Positions 18,276-27,715 of a DNA stretch of 64,000 nt are shown one piece after another. Made by a program: the position numbers and the translations under genes. The first letter of the stretch is position 1, and each line of letters starts with the position of its first letter. The DNA is taken from contig JBFWVA010000002.1 of assembly GCA_050246995.1 (NCBI GenBank), positions 1-64,000 of the forward strand. Reading direction: 5' to 3'. The notes beneath the pieces were generated by a model. It had not been told where the DNA came from. It searched no databases and was given only the letters and a program-made list of their open reading frames with translations. The stretch comes from SHVO01 sp050246995. Lineage in GTDB: Bacteria > Pseudomonadota > Alphaproteobacteria > Rhodospirillales > Rhodospirillaceae.

Positions 18276-19193
18276 CTAAGCGCGGGCGAAAGCCGGCCGG
18301 GGAAGCGCATTGGCGGCAGCCGACTCCAGGCTCTTGGCCGCCTGCAGCACGGCACGCTGCAGTTTGGCAAAGGCCCGGTTTTCGATCTGCCGGACACGCT
18401 CGCGGCTGATACCGTACTCTTCGCCGATCTCTTCAAGCGTACGCGGCTCGTCGGAGAGACGACGCTCTTCAATGATACGTCGCTCGCGCGGCGTTAGCTC
18501 AGACATTGCTTCCTTAAGAAGCTTATTACCCAGCGCACGGCCTTCACGATCGCCCAGGACAGTTTCCTGATCAGGCTTGTCGTCGACCAAAAGATCCTGG
18601 CGCTCGGTATCGCCATCTTCAGCGACGAATTGATTGAGCGAGCTGTCCGAACGCGACAGGCGCCGGTTCATCTCAATAACGTCATTCGTCGTTACGTCGA
18701 GACGCTTGGCGATCGTCTCGGCCGCTTCCTGCGGGATATCGCCTTCTTCATAGAGGCCAAGGCGCGCCTTCAGCTTACGCAGGTTGAAGAACAGTTTCTT
18801 CTGCGCCGCCACAGTTCCGACTTTAACGAGCGACCACGAGTTGAGGACGTACTCGTTGATCGCGGCCTTGATCCACCACATGGCATAGGTCGCCAGACGG
18901 AAGCCGCGCTCCGGCTCGAACTTCTTCACGGCGCGCATCAGGCCGACATTGCCCTCGGAAATCAAATCCGAAACCGGCAAGCCATAGAAGCGATAGCCCA
19001 TGGCGATCTTGGCGACGAGGCGCAGGTGGCTCGTAACGAGCTTATGAGCGGCCTCGACGTCGTCATGATCGGCGAAACGACGGGCCAGCATGTATTCTTC
19101 CTGCGCATCGAGGACAGGGAATTTCTTGATGTCGGCCATATACGCCGACAGTCCGCTTTCTGATGCAAGAACGGGAACACGTGAATTAAACAT
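18276..19193 (-). CDS. rpoH: heat-shock sigma factor RpoH (sigma-32)
   Basis: 305-aa sigma-70-family protein. Region 2 carries LVTSHLRLVAKIAMGYR and the -10-binding RGFRLATYAMWWIKAAINEY. The RpoH-specific box follows (AQKKLFFNLRKLK), and region 4 has LEEIGEEYGISRERVRQIE. It directs transcription of heat-shock genes. The start is strongly supported by GGAGG seven bases upstream. The roughly 520-base upstream region is noteworthy (possible small peptide and several dyads). Confidence 0.95.
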   Translation of the reverse strand: MFNSRVPVLASESGLSAYMADIKKFPVLDAQEEYMLARRFADHDDVEAAHKLVTSHLRLVAKIAMGYRFYGLPVSDLISEGNVGLMRAVKKFEPERGFRLATYAMWWIKAAINEYVLNSWSLVKVGTVAAQKKLFFNLRKLKARLGLYEEGDIPQEAAETIAKRLDVTTNDVIEMNRRLSRSDSSLNQFVAEDGDTERQDLLVDDKPDQETVLGDREGRALGNKLLKEAMSELTPRERRIIEERRLSDEPRTLEEIGEEYGISRERVRQIENRAFAKLQRAVLQAAKSLESAAANALPRPAFARA

Positions 19194-19264
19194 CTCAACC
19201 TCCTACGGGCCTAAGCCCAACAACCCTCGCTTATGCGACGAGTAAAACGTCAGCCGATCACCTG

Positions 19265-19318
19265 TTAGCAGGCGAAACCGGACGGTGCTGTCGGATGGAG
19301 ATGAATGGGACTCTGCAT
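19265..19318 (-). CDS. possible 17-aa leader peptide upstream of rpoH
   Basis: A very short reading frame, MQSPIHLHPTAPSGFAC, sits 71 bases before rpoH on the same strand. It has a perfect AGGAGG (19327-19332) eight bases before its ATG; a second in-frame ATG two codons upstream would be only two bases from that site. The excellent ribosome site in an otherwise gene-free stretch is the only support. No family is recognised. It could be a leader peptide coupling translation to rpoH expression or an independent small protein. Confidence 0.35.
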   Translation of the reverse strand: MQSPIHLHPTAPSGFAC

Positions 19319-19384
19319 GGTCATATCCTCCTGGAGCAACATGACGTTTATATGTTCGGCCCACCTCATGGTCTGACCGTGTTG

Positions 19385-19482
19385 TCGAAGGCCCTTCGAG
19401 GCGCCCCCGTGCAACTCAGGAATATTAATCAACCTCTCGCCGCCACGTAAAGTACAAACCGACGCGGGAGGTATGCATACCT
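19385..19482. promoter_or_regulatory. cluster of dyad symmetries upstream of rpoH
   Basis: Within the gene-free 19319-19713 stretch there is a perfect 15-base dyad TCGAAGGCCCTTCGA (19385-19399) and a perfect 14-base palindrome AGGTATGCATACCT (19469-19482). The palindrome is followed by a near-dyad CTGCAT-N6-ATGCGG. These resemble operator sites for a dimeric regulator or RNA hairpins in a long leader. No clear sigma70 promoter was identified nearby. Confidence 0.4.
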
Positions 19483-19663
19483 GCATAGCTACATGCGGTA
19501 ATTTTTTATTTATTTCCCAACAACTTAGGGAAAACTTGCGGGGAACCAAAAATTACACAGCTGACACAAGTACGGGACACTCACTCACCTTTCATTCCAC
19601 GGCTCTGCTCTCACTTCCGACTGAGAGTTAACGCCAATGGCGGAGCGGTGTTTCCGTAAATCG

Positions 19664-19699
19664 AAAACCCGGTTGCGGTGGGAGAGGCCACCGCAACCG
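19664..19699 (-). terminator. terminator of ridA
   Basis: An 11-base stem, GGTTGCGGTGG with CCACCGCAACC (19671-19698), is followed on the minus strand by GGGTTTTCG. It lies just after the ridA stop. Confidence 0.75.
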
Positions 19700-19713
19700 G
19701 CCGATAAGCGCCG

Positions 19714-20061
19714 CTATTTGGCGGCGACGACGGTGATTTCGACGAGGTATTCAGGAGCGGCGAGATTGGCTTCCAACGTCGTGCGGGCCGGGGTGGAACC
19801 ACTCGGCACCCACCCTTCCCAAGCCGTGTTCATCTGACCGAAGGTGTTGATATCCGTCAGATAGATCGTCGCCGTGAGGATCTTCTCTTTGGACGAACCT
19901 GCGGCGGCCAACAGCTTGTCGATCTGCGCCAGGACGTTCTGGGTCTGGCCGGTGACGTCTTTAGCCTGATTGTTGACCTGGCCGGCGAGATAAACCGTAT
20001 CGCCGTGCACAACGGCCTGGCTCATACGCGGGCCGACTTCGAAACGCTGGATTTGCGCCAT
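19714..20061 (-). CDS. RidA/YjgF-YER057c-UK114 family enamine/imine deaminase
   Basis: 115-aa RidA-family protein. Members hydrolyse reactive enamine/imine intermediates from PLP enzymes. The family C-terminal block (STPARTTLEANLAAPEYLVEITVVA) is present with the conserved Arg of PARTT. Length is slightly below canonical RidA, and it may belong to a paralogous subgroup with a different substrate. GGAG lies eight bases before the ATG, and a terminator follows. Confidence 0.88.
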   Translation of the reverse strand: MAQIQRFEVGPRMSQAVVHGDTVYLAGQVNNQAKDVTGQTQNVLAQIDKLLAAAGSSKEKILTATIYLTDINTFGQMNTAWEGWVPSGSTPARTTLEANLAAPEYLVEITVVAAK

Positions 20062-20120
20062 CTAACTTTCTCCGTTCATTGGGTTGCCGGAAGGGTGATA
20101 CCCGGACCGCCGGCCGGAGT

Positions 20121-21320
20121 TCAAGCTGACTGGTACATATAGTCGCGGGTCAAGGGCACGGTTTCGAGCTTTTTGCTCATCTGGATGTGGAAATTCACAT
20201 GGAAGCCGTAATGAAAGGCGCCCTCGGCGGTAGACAGGAAAAACTCCCACATCCGGCAAAAGCGCTCATCGTATAGCTTCTTGATATCTTCGCGCTTCGC
20301 CGTGAAGCGTTCCCGCCACGCCCGCAAGGTATGAGCATAGTGAAGCCGCAGGATTTCGATATCCGTGAGGATCAGGCCAGAGCGCTCGATGTGTGGAACG
20401 ACCTCGGATAGGGCCGGCGAATAGCCGCCCGGGAAAATGTACTTGTTTGTCCAGCTATCGGTCGCGCCCGGCCCATCGGTGCGGCCGATGGTGTGAAGCA
20501 CCGCAACGCCGTCCGGATCAAGGCGGTCGCGGATAACATCAAAGAAGCGGCGGTAGTGCGGCAAGCCGACGTGTTCGAACATGCCCACGGAAACGACGCG
20601 GTTGAACGTTTCGGTGACGTGTCGATAGTCCTGCAGCCTGAAGGTCACATTATCGCCGACATTGGCCGCTGCGGCCCGCTGGTTGGCCACCTCAATCTGC
20701 CGCTCCGAAAGGCTGATACCGACGACTTTGACGCCGTAAGTACGGTGAAGGAACAGCGCGAGGCCGCCCCACCCGCAACCGATATCAAGCACGGTTTGCC
20801 CCGGCCTAAGAAGCAACTTCGTGCCGATGTGGGTCATCTTCTGAATTTGCGCCTGTTCCAGCGTATCTTGCGGCGTGCGGAAATACGCCATCGAGTACTG
20901 CATCTGATCGTCAAGAAAGGTGCGGTATAGCGTCGTCGACAAGTCATAGTGATGCGCGACGTTCTGCTTGGAGCGGCTAACGGGATTGTAGGTCCGCACC
21001 AGCGACATGCTGCGTTCGATCGACTTCATGGACCGCGCCAGCCAATGACCGTGGTAGCCAGCGAGGTTGGACATGACCAGCGCCAGCATCGCGTAGATAT
21101 CGGCGTTCTCGACCACGAGCGTGCCGTCCATATATGCCTCGCCGGCGTACAGCGCGGGGTTCTGGAACAATTTCGTGCCGAGATTGGGGTCTTTGAAGCG
21201 CACAGTGACGTGCGGCGCGCTGCCGTTCCCGCACACATGAGGCTGACCATCATGATCTATGATCGTCAGCGTACCGTTTTTCATCAGTGGATGGAGGAAG
21301 CGGGCAAATAACACAGGCAA
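20121..21320 (-). CDS. cfa: cyclopropane-fatty-acyl-phospholipid synthase family methyltransferase
   Basis: 399-aa SAM-dependent enzyme that adds a methylene bridge to unsaturated acyl chains of membrane phospholipids. The SAM motif VLDIGCGWGGLALFL, SLSERQIEVA and the SVGMFEHVG block are all typical of CFA synthases. The likely start is TTG at 21320 with GGGG upstream; an ATG 12 codons in is an alternative. Related tuberculostearic-type methyltransferases cannot be excluded. Confidence 0.9.
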   Translation of the reverse strand: MPVLFARFLHPLMKNGTLTIIDHDGQPHVCGNGSAPHVTVRFKDPNLGTKLFQNPALYAGEAYMDGTLVVENADIYAMLALVMSNLAGYHGHWLARSMKSIERSMSLVRTYNPVSRSKQNVAHHYDLSTTLYRTFLDDQMQYSMAYFRTPQDTLEQAQIQKMTHIGTKLLLRPGQTVLDIGCGWGGLALFLHRTYGVKVVGISLSERQIEVANQRAAAANVGDNVTFRLQDYRHVTETFNRVVSVGMFEHVGLPHYRRFFDVIRDRLDPDGVAVLHTIGRTDGPGATDSWTNKYIFPGGYSPALSEVVPHIERSGLILTDIEILRLHYAHTLRAWRERFTAKREDIKKLYDERFCRMWEFFLSTAEGAFHYGFHVNFHIQMSKKLETVPLTRDYMYQSA

Positions 21321-21371
21321 TACCCCGTTCAGTTCGCCATAAACCTAGCTGCCGGATGGCGGGACTGGCAA

Positions 21372-22991
21372 TCAGTCAATCGGTGCGATATCGCGGCCAA
21401 TGGCCTCGGCAACGCGGATGCCGTCCACGGCGGCTGAGAGAATTCCGCCGGCATATCCCGCCCCTTCGCCGGCTGGATAGAGCCCGCGCGTGTTGACGCT
21501 GCAGAAGTCTTCGCCGCGCGTGATGCGGATCGGTGAAGACGTGCGCGTCTCAACACCCGTCATGACCGCGTCAGACCGTGCATAGCCTTTGATCTGGCGG
21601 TCAAAAGCCGGAAGAGCTTCGCGGATTGCCGCGACCACATAGTCCGGCAAGCACTGGCTCAAATCGGTCAGGTGAACGCCCGGTCGATAGGACGGCGTAA
21701 CGTCACCAAATGCCGTCGAAGGCTTGTTCGCCAGGAAGTCGCCCACCAACTGGCCTGGCGCTTCGTAGGTCCCTCCGCCTGCGGTAAAGGCCATGGACTC
21801 CCAATGACGCTGGAAGTCGACCCCTGCGAGAGGGTGGCCCGGATAGTCAGCGGGATTGATGTCGACAACGATTCCGCTGTTGGCGTTGCGCTCGGCGCGC
21901 GAATACTGACTCATGCCGTTCGTCACAACGCGGCCGGTTTCCGACGTCGCCGCGACCACGGTACCGCCGGGGCACATGCAAAAACTGTAGACCGTACGGC
22001 CGTTGGAACAGTGATGCACGATCTTGTAGTCCGCGGCGCCGAGGATCGGATGGCCGGCGAATTTTCCGAAGCGGCACTTGTCGATCATCGACTGAGGGTG
22101 TTCGAGGCGCACACCGATCGAGAAAGGCTTTGCTTCGACATAAACACCCTTGTCGTAAAGCATCTTGAATGTGTCGCGGGCGCTGTGCCCGATTGCGAGC
22201 ACGACGTGGTCGGTCCGGATCTGTTCACCGCTTTGCAAGGTGACGCCCCGCACCTGGCGTGTGCCGTCGGCCCCCCTTTCGATTTCGATGCTTTCGACTT
22301 TGCTTTGAAAACGGATATCTGCGCCGCGCTCGATCATCGTCGCGCGCATGGCCTCGACCATGGAAACTAAACGGAAAGTTCCGATATGCGGCTTGCTGAC
22401 ATAGAGGATTTCGTCGGGCGCGCCGGCTTTCACAAACTCAGTGAGGACCTTGCGACCACGATGCCCGGGGTCTTTGATCTGACTATGCAGTTTGCCGTCG
22501 GAAAAGGTGCCAGCGCCCCCCTCGCCAAATTGCACGTTGGACTCTGGATTGAGAATGCGCTTACGCCACAGCGCGAACGTATCCACCGTCCGCTCGCGCA
22601 CGATCTTGCCGCGCTCGAGGACAATGGGCCGGAACCCCATCTCCGCGAGGATGAAGGCCGCGAACAACCCGCACGGGCCGGTGCCGATAACGACGGGACG
22701 GTTTTCCAGATGGGCGGGCGCTTTGGCGACGAGCTTGTAGCTTGTATCGGGCGACGGCGAGATTCCTTTCTCGCCCCCCAAGCGGCGCAGCACGGCGGCC
22801 TCGTCCTTTAGCTCAACGTCGAGCGTATAGATGAGGCTGATGGCTCCGACTTTGCGCGCATCATAACCCCGGCGAAAAACTGTGAAGGAAACGAGTTCCG
22901 GCGCGGGCACGCGCAGCCGCTTCAACACCGCGGCCTGTAGGGCGCTTTCGGGATGATCCAGAGGGAGCTTGATTTCCGTCAGCCGCAGCAT
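21372..22991 (-). CDS. COG2509-type FAD-dependent oxidoreductase
   Basis: 539-aa flavoprotein. An N-terminal alpha/beta domain (about 1-90) precedes a FAD-binding fold with VIGTGPCGLFAAFILAEMG, the middle NAD/FAD blocks (VLAIGHSARDTF) and a C-terminal GEGAGYAGGILSAAVDG dinucleotide site. Family members are uncharacterised FAD dehydrogenases. The start is three bases after the prfC stop, so it shares the ferredoxin reductase-ferredoxin-prfC transcription unit. Reduced ferredoxin as donor is speculation from context. Confidence 0.85.
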   Translation of the reverse strand: MLRLTEIKLPLDHPESALQAAVLKRLRVPAPELVSFTVFRRGYDARKVGAISLIYTLDVELKDEAAVLRRLGGEKGISPSPDTSYKLVAKAPAHLENRPVVIGTGPCGLFAAFILAEMGFRPIVLERGKIVRERTVDTFALWRKRILNPESNVQFGEGGAGTFSDGKLHSQIKDPGHRGRKVLTEFVKAGAPDEILYVSKPHIGTFRLVSMVEAMRATMIERGADIRFQSKVESIEIERGADGTRQVRGVTLQSGEQIRTDHVVLAIGHSARDTFKMLYDKGVYVEAKPFSIGVRLEHPQSMIDKCRFGKFAGHPILGAADYKIVHHCSNGRTVYSFCMCPGGTVVAATSETGRVVTNGMSQYSRAERNANSGIVVDINPADYPGHPLAGVDFQRHWESMAFTAGGGTYEAPGQLVGDFLANKPSTAFGDVTPSYRPGVHLTDLSQCLPDYVVAAIREALPAFDRQIKGYARSDAVMTGVETRTSSPIRITRGEDFCSVNTRGLYPAGEGAGYAGGILSAAVDGIRVAEAIGRDIAPID

Positions 22992-22994
22992 GGT

Positions 22995-24587
22995 CTATTG
23001 CACGAGCTCGCGTGTCTTCAGGAAGGTGATATCCGGATTGTCGTCCATCGTACGCCCGAGGTGCCATGCATTGCGCGCGAGGAAGACGGGCGCATTGTCA
23101 TGGTCGTCCGCGACCGCGATGCGGTTTGAGTCGAGAAATTTCTTGAGCTTCGCCGGATCGTCCGCCTTCAGCCAGCGCGCGGTATAAAGCTCCGTTTGTT
23201 CGAACTTCACCGGCACTTCGTATTCGGTGCGGATGCGGTCGGCGAGCACGTCGAACTGCAACGACCCCACAACGCCGACAATCCAGTCGGTCCCGAAGCG
23301 AGGCCTAAAGACGCTGGCGGCGCCTTCTTCCGCCAGTTGTTCCAAGGCGCGTCCCAGGTGCTTGGCTTTCAAAGGATCTTCCGGACGGACGGTCTGCAGC
23401 AATTCCGGCGCGAAGACGGGAATCCCCGTGAAATGAAGCTCCTCGCCTTCGGTTAACGCGTCACCAATGCGCAGGTTGCCGTAGTTCGGCACTCCAATGA
23501 TATCTCCCGGCCACGCCTCCTCGGCGGTCGCTCGGTCCTGCGCCATGAAAAGCAGCGGGTTGGAAATATTGAGCGTCTTGCCGGACCGGACGTGGAAGAG
23601 CTTCGAGCCTCGCTTGAAATGCCCCGATGACAGACGCACGAAGGCGATGCGGTCGCGGTGCTTTGGATCCATGTTGGCCTGGATCTTGAATACAAATCCC
23701 GAAATGTCCTTCTCGGTCGGCAGCACCAATCGTTCGGCCGCCGCCTGCGGCCGTGGAGAGGGCGCCATCTCAGAAAGGCCCTGCAGAAGCTCGCGAACGC
23801 CGAAGTTATTGACCGCGCTTCCGAAGAAGACGGGCGTCATGTGGCCCTCGAGATAGGCCTGACGATCGAACGGCTTGCACAAGCCGCGCACCATGGCGAC
23901 GTCCTCGCGTAGTTTCGCCGCCGCGGCAGGAGGCAACAGATCGTCGATCTTCGGATCGTCGAGGCCGTTGCATTCGACACCGGCATCGGCCTTTTCGCCC
24001 TTCGTACGCGCCATCAGGATGAGCCGGTCGTGCAACAGGTCGTAGCAACCAAGGAAGTCGCGGCCCATGCCTATGGGCCAGCTGGCCGGAGATACATCAA
24101 GCGCGAGGCGGCTTTCGATTTCTTCCAAAAGCGCGAACGGTTCCTGCCCTTCACGGTCAAGCTTGTTGACGAACGTGACGATCGGCATGTCGCGCAAGCG
24201 GCACACTTCGAACAACTTCAGCGTCTGCGCTTCGATGCCCTTGGCCACATCGAGCACCATCACCGCGGAATCGACGGCCGTCAGTGTGCGATAGGTGTCT
24301 TCACTAAAATCTTCGTGGCCGGGTGTATCGAGCAGGTTGAAGGCATGGCCATCGTACTCATAGCTCATAACCGCGGACGTCACGGAGATACCGCGCTCTT
24401 GTTCAACCTTCATCCAGTCGGAGCGTGCACGGCGGCGTTCGCCTTTTGCCTTTACGGCGCCCGCAAGCTGGATGGCGCCGCCGAACAGCAGCAGCTTCTC
24501 GGTCAGGGTCGTCTTCCCGGCGTCGGGGTGCGCGATGATCGCGAACGTACGACGGCGGACAACTTCTTGCGCTAACTGTGCCGACAT
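22995..24587 (-). CDS. prfC: peptide chain release factor 3
   Basis: 530-aa GTPase that recycles RF1/RF2 from terminating ribosomes. G1 AHPDAGKTTLTEK, G3 DTPGHEDF and G4 NKLDRE are present, followed by the RF3-specific domains II-III with the TELYTARWLKADD block. Full length. It is encoded three bases after the ferredoxin stop. Confidence 0.96.
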   Translation of the reverse strand: MSAQLAQEVVRRRTFAIIAHPDAGKTTLTEKLLLFGGAIQLAGAVKAKGERRRARSDWMKVEQERGISVTSAVMSYEYDGHAFNLLDTPGHEDFSEDTYRTLTAVDSAVMVLDVAKGIEAQTLKLFEVCRLRDMPIVTFVNKLDREGQEPFALLEEIESRLALDVSPASWPIGMGRDFLGCYDLLHDRLILMARTKGEKADAGVECNGLDDPKIDDLLPPAAAAKLREDVAMVRGLCKPFDRQAYLEGHMTPVFFGSAVNNFGVRELLQGLSEMAPSPRPQAAAERLVLPTEKDISGFVFKIQANMDPKHRDRIAFVRLSSGHFKRGSKLFHVRSGKTLNISNPLLFMAQDRATAEEAWPGDIIGVPNYGNLRIGDALTEGEELHFTGIPVFAPELLQTVRPEDPLKAKHLGRALEQLAEEGAASVFRPRFGTDWIVGVVGSLQFDVLADRIRTEYEVPVKFEQTELYTARWLKADDPAKLKKFLDSNRIAVADDHDNAPVFLARNAWHLGRTMDDNPDITFLKTRELVQ

Positions 24588-24590
24588 GAC

Positions 24591-24911
24591 CTAACCTTCG
24601 TACGCATCCAACTGAAGCTCGACCTTAAGCCCGTCAAGGGCCGGGCCCGGACGGATTTGGCAGCATAGGCGGGAATTCTCGGTGCGATAATCGGACATAT
24701 CGAGAAGATCGATCTCCTCGCCGCGCGCCGTGCCGACCCGATCGATCCACGCCGGATCCACCCGGACATGACAGGTCGCGCAGGCCATCGCTCCGCCGCA
24801 CTCAGCGCGGATGGGCAGACCGGCGGTCCGAATGCTTTCCATGACACTGGCGCCCGGGCGGACCGGCACCTCGTGGGTGGATCCATCGGGCAGCGCGACA
24901 ACGACTTTCAT
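24591..24911 (-). CDS. 2Fe-2S ferredoxin, adrenodoxin type
   Basis: 106-aa electron carrier. Cluster ligands C38, C44 and C47 follow the C-x5-C-x2-C pattern (ECGGAMACATC), and C84 in LCCQIRPGP completes it; C83 is an extra cysteine. The ferredoxin reductase gene directly upstream is its probable electron donor. Such vertebrate-type ferredoxins feed P450s, ISC assembly or dioxygenases. No isc or P450 genes are in the window. Confidence 0.92.
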   Translation of the reverse strand: MKVVVALPDGSTHEVPVRPGASVMESIRTAGLPIRAECGGAMACATCHVRVDPAWIDRVGTARGEEIDLLDMSDYRTENSRLCCQIRPGPALDGLKVELQLDAYEG

Positions 24912-24949
24912 TCCGGCCTCTTAAACCCGAGGCCGGCGAAGAGCCGTCC

Positions 24950-25993
24950 TTACGAAACGCCCAGCTTGGCCTGGATGTTGGAGCTCGAGGTGGTGTGCTC
25001 GAATCTCAGCTTTTGATTGGGCCTTGCATAATGGAAACAGCCATGGGCCATCAAGGCCGATTCGTGGAATCCAGACAGGATCAACTTCAACTTGCCCGGA
25101 TAGGCGCACATATCGCCGATGCAGAAAATACCGGGAACTGCTGTCTCAAAACTCTCGGTGCTGACCGGGATCCGGTCTTTGTCGTCCAATTGGATACCCC
25201 AATCCGCAATCGGCCCAAGTTTCATGGTTAGGCCATAGAAGGGCAACAATATGTCGCAGGCGACGTCGAACTCCTGCTTCTCGGCATTCCTGAGAGTGAC
25301 GGAGCTGATCTGGCCATTCTCGCCATTGATCCGGATGATGTCCCCGATTTGAAGGTTCACCTTCCCTTCCTTCACCAACGCGTACATTTGGTCCACGGTC
25401 GCCTGCATGCCGCGGAATTCATTACGCCGATGCACCAGGCTCATGCCGGACACCACGCCTTGCAGGTTCACAGTCCAATCGAGCGCTGAATCGCCCCCGC
25501 CCGCGATAAGCACGTTCTTGCCGCGGAACTGCTCCTTCTTACGCACCGCATAGAACAAGGACTTGCCTTCAAACTCGTCCAGGCGTTCGATTTTCGGTTT
25601 CTTCGGCGTGAAACTGCCACCACCCCCGGCGATCACGACAGCATGGGCCTCGATCCGCGTACCAACGTCGGTGGTCAGAATAAAACCGCCGCCCTCGCGT
25701 TTCTCGAGCGTCGTGCCCATCTCCTGGAAATGGAAGACCGGATTGAAGGGCGCGATCTGCGCCATGAGGTCGTTGGTGAGTTCCTGCCCGGTGATTTTGA
25801 GTCGGCTCGGGATATCGAGAATCACCTTCTCCGGATAAAGCTCGGCGCATTGCCCGCCGGGCCGGTCGAGGATGTCGACGATGTGCGCGGAAAGACCAAG
25901 CAGTCCGAGTTCGAACACGGCGAAGAGACCCACGGGCCCCGCACCGATGATGATCACATCCGTCTTGTGAGATTGGCTCCCGGCGTCTGGCAT
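24950..25993 (-). CDS. TrxR-type ferredoxin/flavodoxin-NADP+ reductase
   Basis: 347-aa thioredoxin-reductase-like flavoprotein without the CxxC disulfide, as in YumC-type FNRs. The FAD site is IIIGAGPVGLFAVFELG, the NADPH-domain site is IAGGGDSALDWT, and a C-terminal GDMCAYPGKLKLI block and extension follow. GGAGG lies close before the ATG. It starts the operon FNR-ferredoxin-prfC-COG2509, so transfer of electrons between NADPH and the adjacent ferredoxin is the likely role. Confidence 0.93.
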   Translation of the reverse strand: MPDAGSQSHKTDVIIIGAGPVGLFAVFELGLLGLSAHIVDILDRPGGQCAELYPEKVILDIPSRLKITGQELTNDLMAQIAPFNPVFHFQEMGTTLEKREGGGFILTTDVGTRIEAHAVVIAGGGGSFTPKKPKIERLDEFEGKSLFYAVRKKEQFRGKNVLIAGGGDSALDWTVNLQGVVSGMSLVHRRNEFRGMQATVDQMYALVKEGKVNLQIGDIIRINGENGQISSVTLRNAEKQEFDVACDILLPFYGLTMKLGPIADWGIQLDDKDRIPVSTESFETAVPGIFCIGDMCAYPGKLKLILSGFHESALMAHGCFHYARPNQKLRFEHTTSSSNIQAKLGVS

Positions 25994-26083
25994 GGTCCCT
26001 CCCTGTACAGGAACGCAGACATGAAACGTGCCGTTCCAAGAAACGGCACGCGAGCCCCGAACGACGCCGGACGATGACCCTAA

Positions 26084-27715
26084 CTACTCCCGCGGTGGAG
26101 ACGATGACGATAGATAGTCGTCCCACTGCCCCGGCGTATCGAGATCCATCAAGACGCTAGTGTCCTCAAATTCGACTTCGTAAACAAGAGACTCATTGGC
26201 GCCAATCAGATGCCGCGCACCCACATCGCCCGATATCTCGTGGATTTCCTCAAAAAAGCGGCGCCCCCAAAGGACGGGATTTCCCCGTTTGCCGTTATGA
26301 GTGGGCACGCCGATTTCGCGCCCCTCGCTCGGATCGAAGCCGGCCACCAGTGGCCCCACGTGCCTGGAAGCGATATCAGGCATATCGCCGAGACAGATGA
26401 TAGCTCCGTCGGCGGCCGCGCCAACAGCATCAAGGCCCGCTTTTAAGGATGTGGACAGGCCTTCGGCATATCGCGGGTTGTGTACGATCCGCACATTGAG
26501 ACCTTGCAACGCGGCTGCGACTTTTTCTGGCTCGTGACCTGTTACGACCACAAGCTCGAAGACCGGCGCGGCGAGAACCGCATTTACAGTTCGGCGTACT
26601 AGTGCTGTGCCCTCTACAGTCATGAGCAGCTTATTGCGCCCCCCCATGCGCCGCGATTGACCGGCGGCAAGCACGACGGCGGCAATCTTCGCTTTGGGCG
26701 CGGGCGCGGACTTTTGAACGGCTTGTGCGCGCGGAAGCGGCCGGCTGGGCGTATCGACGAGAAGCCCCCCCACACCCATCGCCATGATATCGCGACCCGA
26801 TACGGGAATTTCCGCGGCGAGTCTTTGCATCACCCAATCCACGCCATTGAGTTTGGGAGAGCGGGCGCACCCGGGCAAGACGAGGACGGGGCAAGCGCCG
26901 ACATGCCCGAGAACGAGGAGGTTACCCGGGTCGACCGGCATCCCGAAATGATCGATGAGGCCACCCGCCGCAACGATACCCGCCGGCACCACGTCCTCGC
27001 GGTCCGCGGTCGCCGACGCACCCACGATAAGAACCAATTCGGCCCCGCTGCCGATGGCCGTTCGAATTTCCGCGGCGACCGCTTGTACGTCATGCGCCAC
27101 CCGCGTCTCGCTTGATACGCTTCCACCGATATCCGCAATGCGTTGGCGCGCGATCTCCTCGGTCGAAGCGATCACCGACGGCTTGAGGTTCGGCATCAAC
27201 GTGGAAATCAGCGCGAATTTCTTGGCGCGATATGGGGCAAGGCGAAGGCTCGCTCGCCCCAACTTCGTTGCGACTTCGCTCAGCACGCCGCGGTCAACCG
27301 CGAATGGGATGATTTTCACCGTCGCGACAATTTGCCCTGCCCGCACGGGCGCGAAATGTGGAAGCGTCGCGATCGTTATCGCTTCGTCAGTGATATTGGC
27401 CGCGTCCACAGCCTCTTTCTCAACGAGTATGAGGCCGCTTTCGTCCGCAACAAGATTGCAGCGCCCGGTGCGCGCCGTCGAAGCTTGAATGTAGGGGGCG
27501 GCGAGCATTGTAGCGATTTGCGCGGCAGCGGCGTTCTCCTCGATGTCGTCCGGCTCCAGCCGCGCTCCAATAACGGCGTCAATGCCGTTGGCCTTCAGCA
27601 TATCCACGTCGGGCGCCGTAACAACGTGCCCCTTTTTCAGGAGCACCGTCCCCCGCACGGTATGGCCGAGGATAAGGCCCACCGCGGCCTCAACGGGGAA
27701 TTTGCCGTACTTCAT
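26084..27715 (-). CDS. MoeA-like / MocA-like fusion (molybdenum cofactor cytidylyltransferase)
   Basis: 543-aa two-domain protein. The N-terminal part (about 1-340) resembles a molybdopterin-binding MoeA/MogA domain. After a Pro/Ala linker, the C-terminal part (about 350-543) is an NTP transferase with VVLAAGQSRRMGGRNKLL and CLGDMPDI, the MocA/MobA signature. MocA makes the CMP form of Mo cofactor for xanthine-dehydrogenase-type hydroxylases. The start overlaps the stop of the XdhC C-terminal gene by four bases. Structural Mo-hydroxylase genes are not in the window. Confidence 0.88.
   Translation of the reverse strand: MKYGKFPVEAAVGLILGHTVRGTVLLKKGHVVTAPDVDMLKANGIDAVIGARLEPDDIEENAAAAQIATMLAAPYIQASTARTGRCNLVADESGLILVEKEAVDAANITDEAITIATLPHFAPVRAGQIVATVKIIPFAVDRGVLSEVATKLGRASLRLAPYRAKKFALISTLMPNLKPSVIASTEEIARQRIADIGGSVSSETRVAHDVQAVAAEIRTAIGSGAELVLIVGASATADREDVVPAGIVAAGGLIDHFGMPVDPGNLLVLGHVGACPVLVLPGCARSPKLNGVDWVMQRLAAEIPVSGRDIMAMGVGGLLVDTPSRPLPRAQAVQKSAPAPKAKIAAVVLAAGQSRRMGGRNKLLMTVEGTALVRRTVNAVLAAPVFELVVVTGHEPEKVAAALQGLNVRIVHNPRYAEGLSTSLKAGLDAVGAAADGAIICLGDMPDIASRHVGPLVAGFDPSEGREIGVPTHNGKRGNPVLWGRRFFEEIHEISGDVGARHLIGANESLVYEVEFEDTSVLMDLDTPGQWDDYLSSSSPPRE

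Noticed and set aside
19265..19549. 94-aa frame upstream of rpoH
   Set aside because: The upstream part lacks a ribosome site and covers palindromes; only the final 17 codons have good translation signals.
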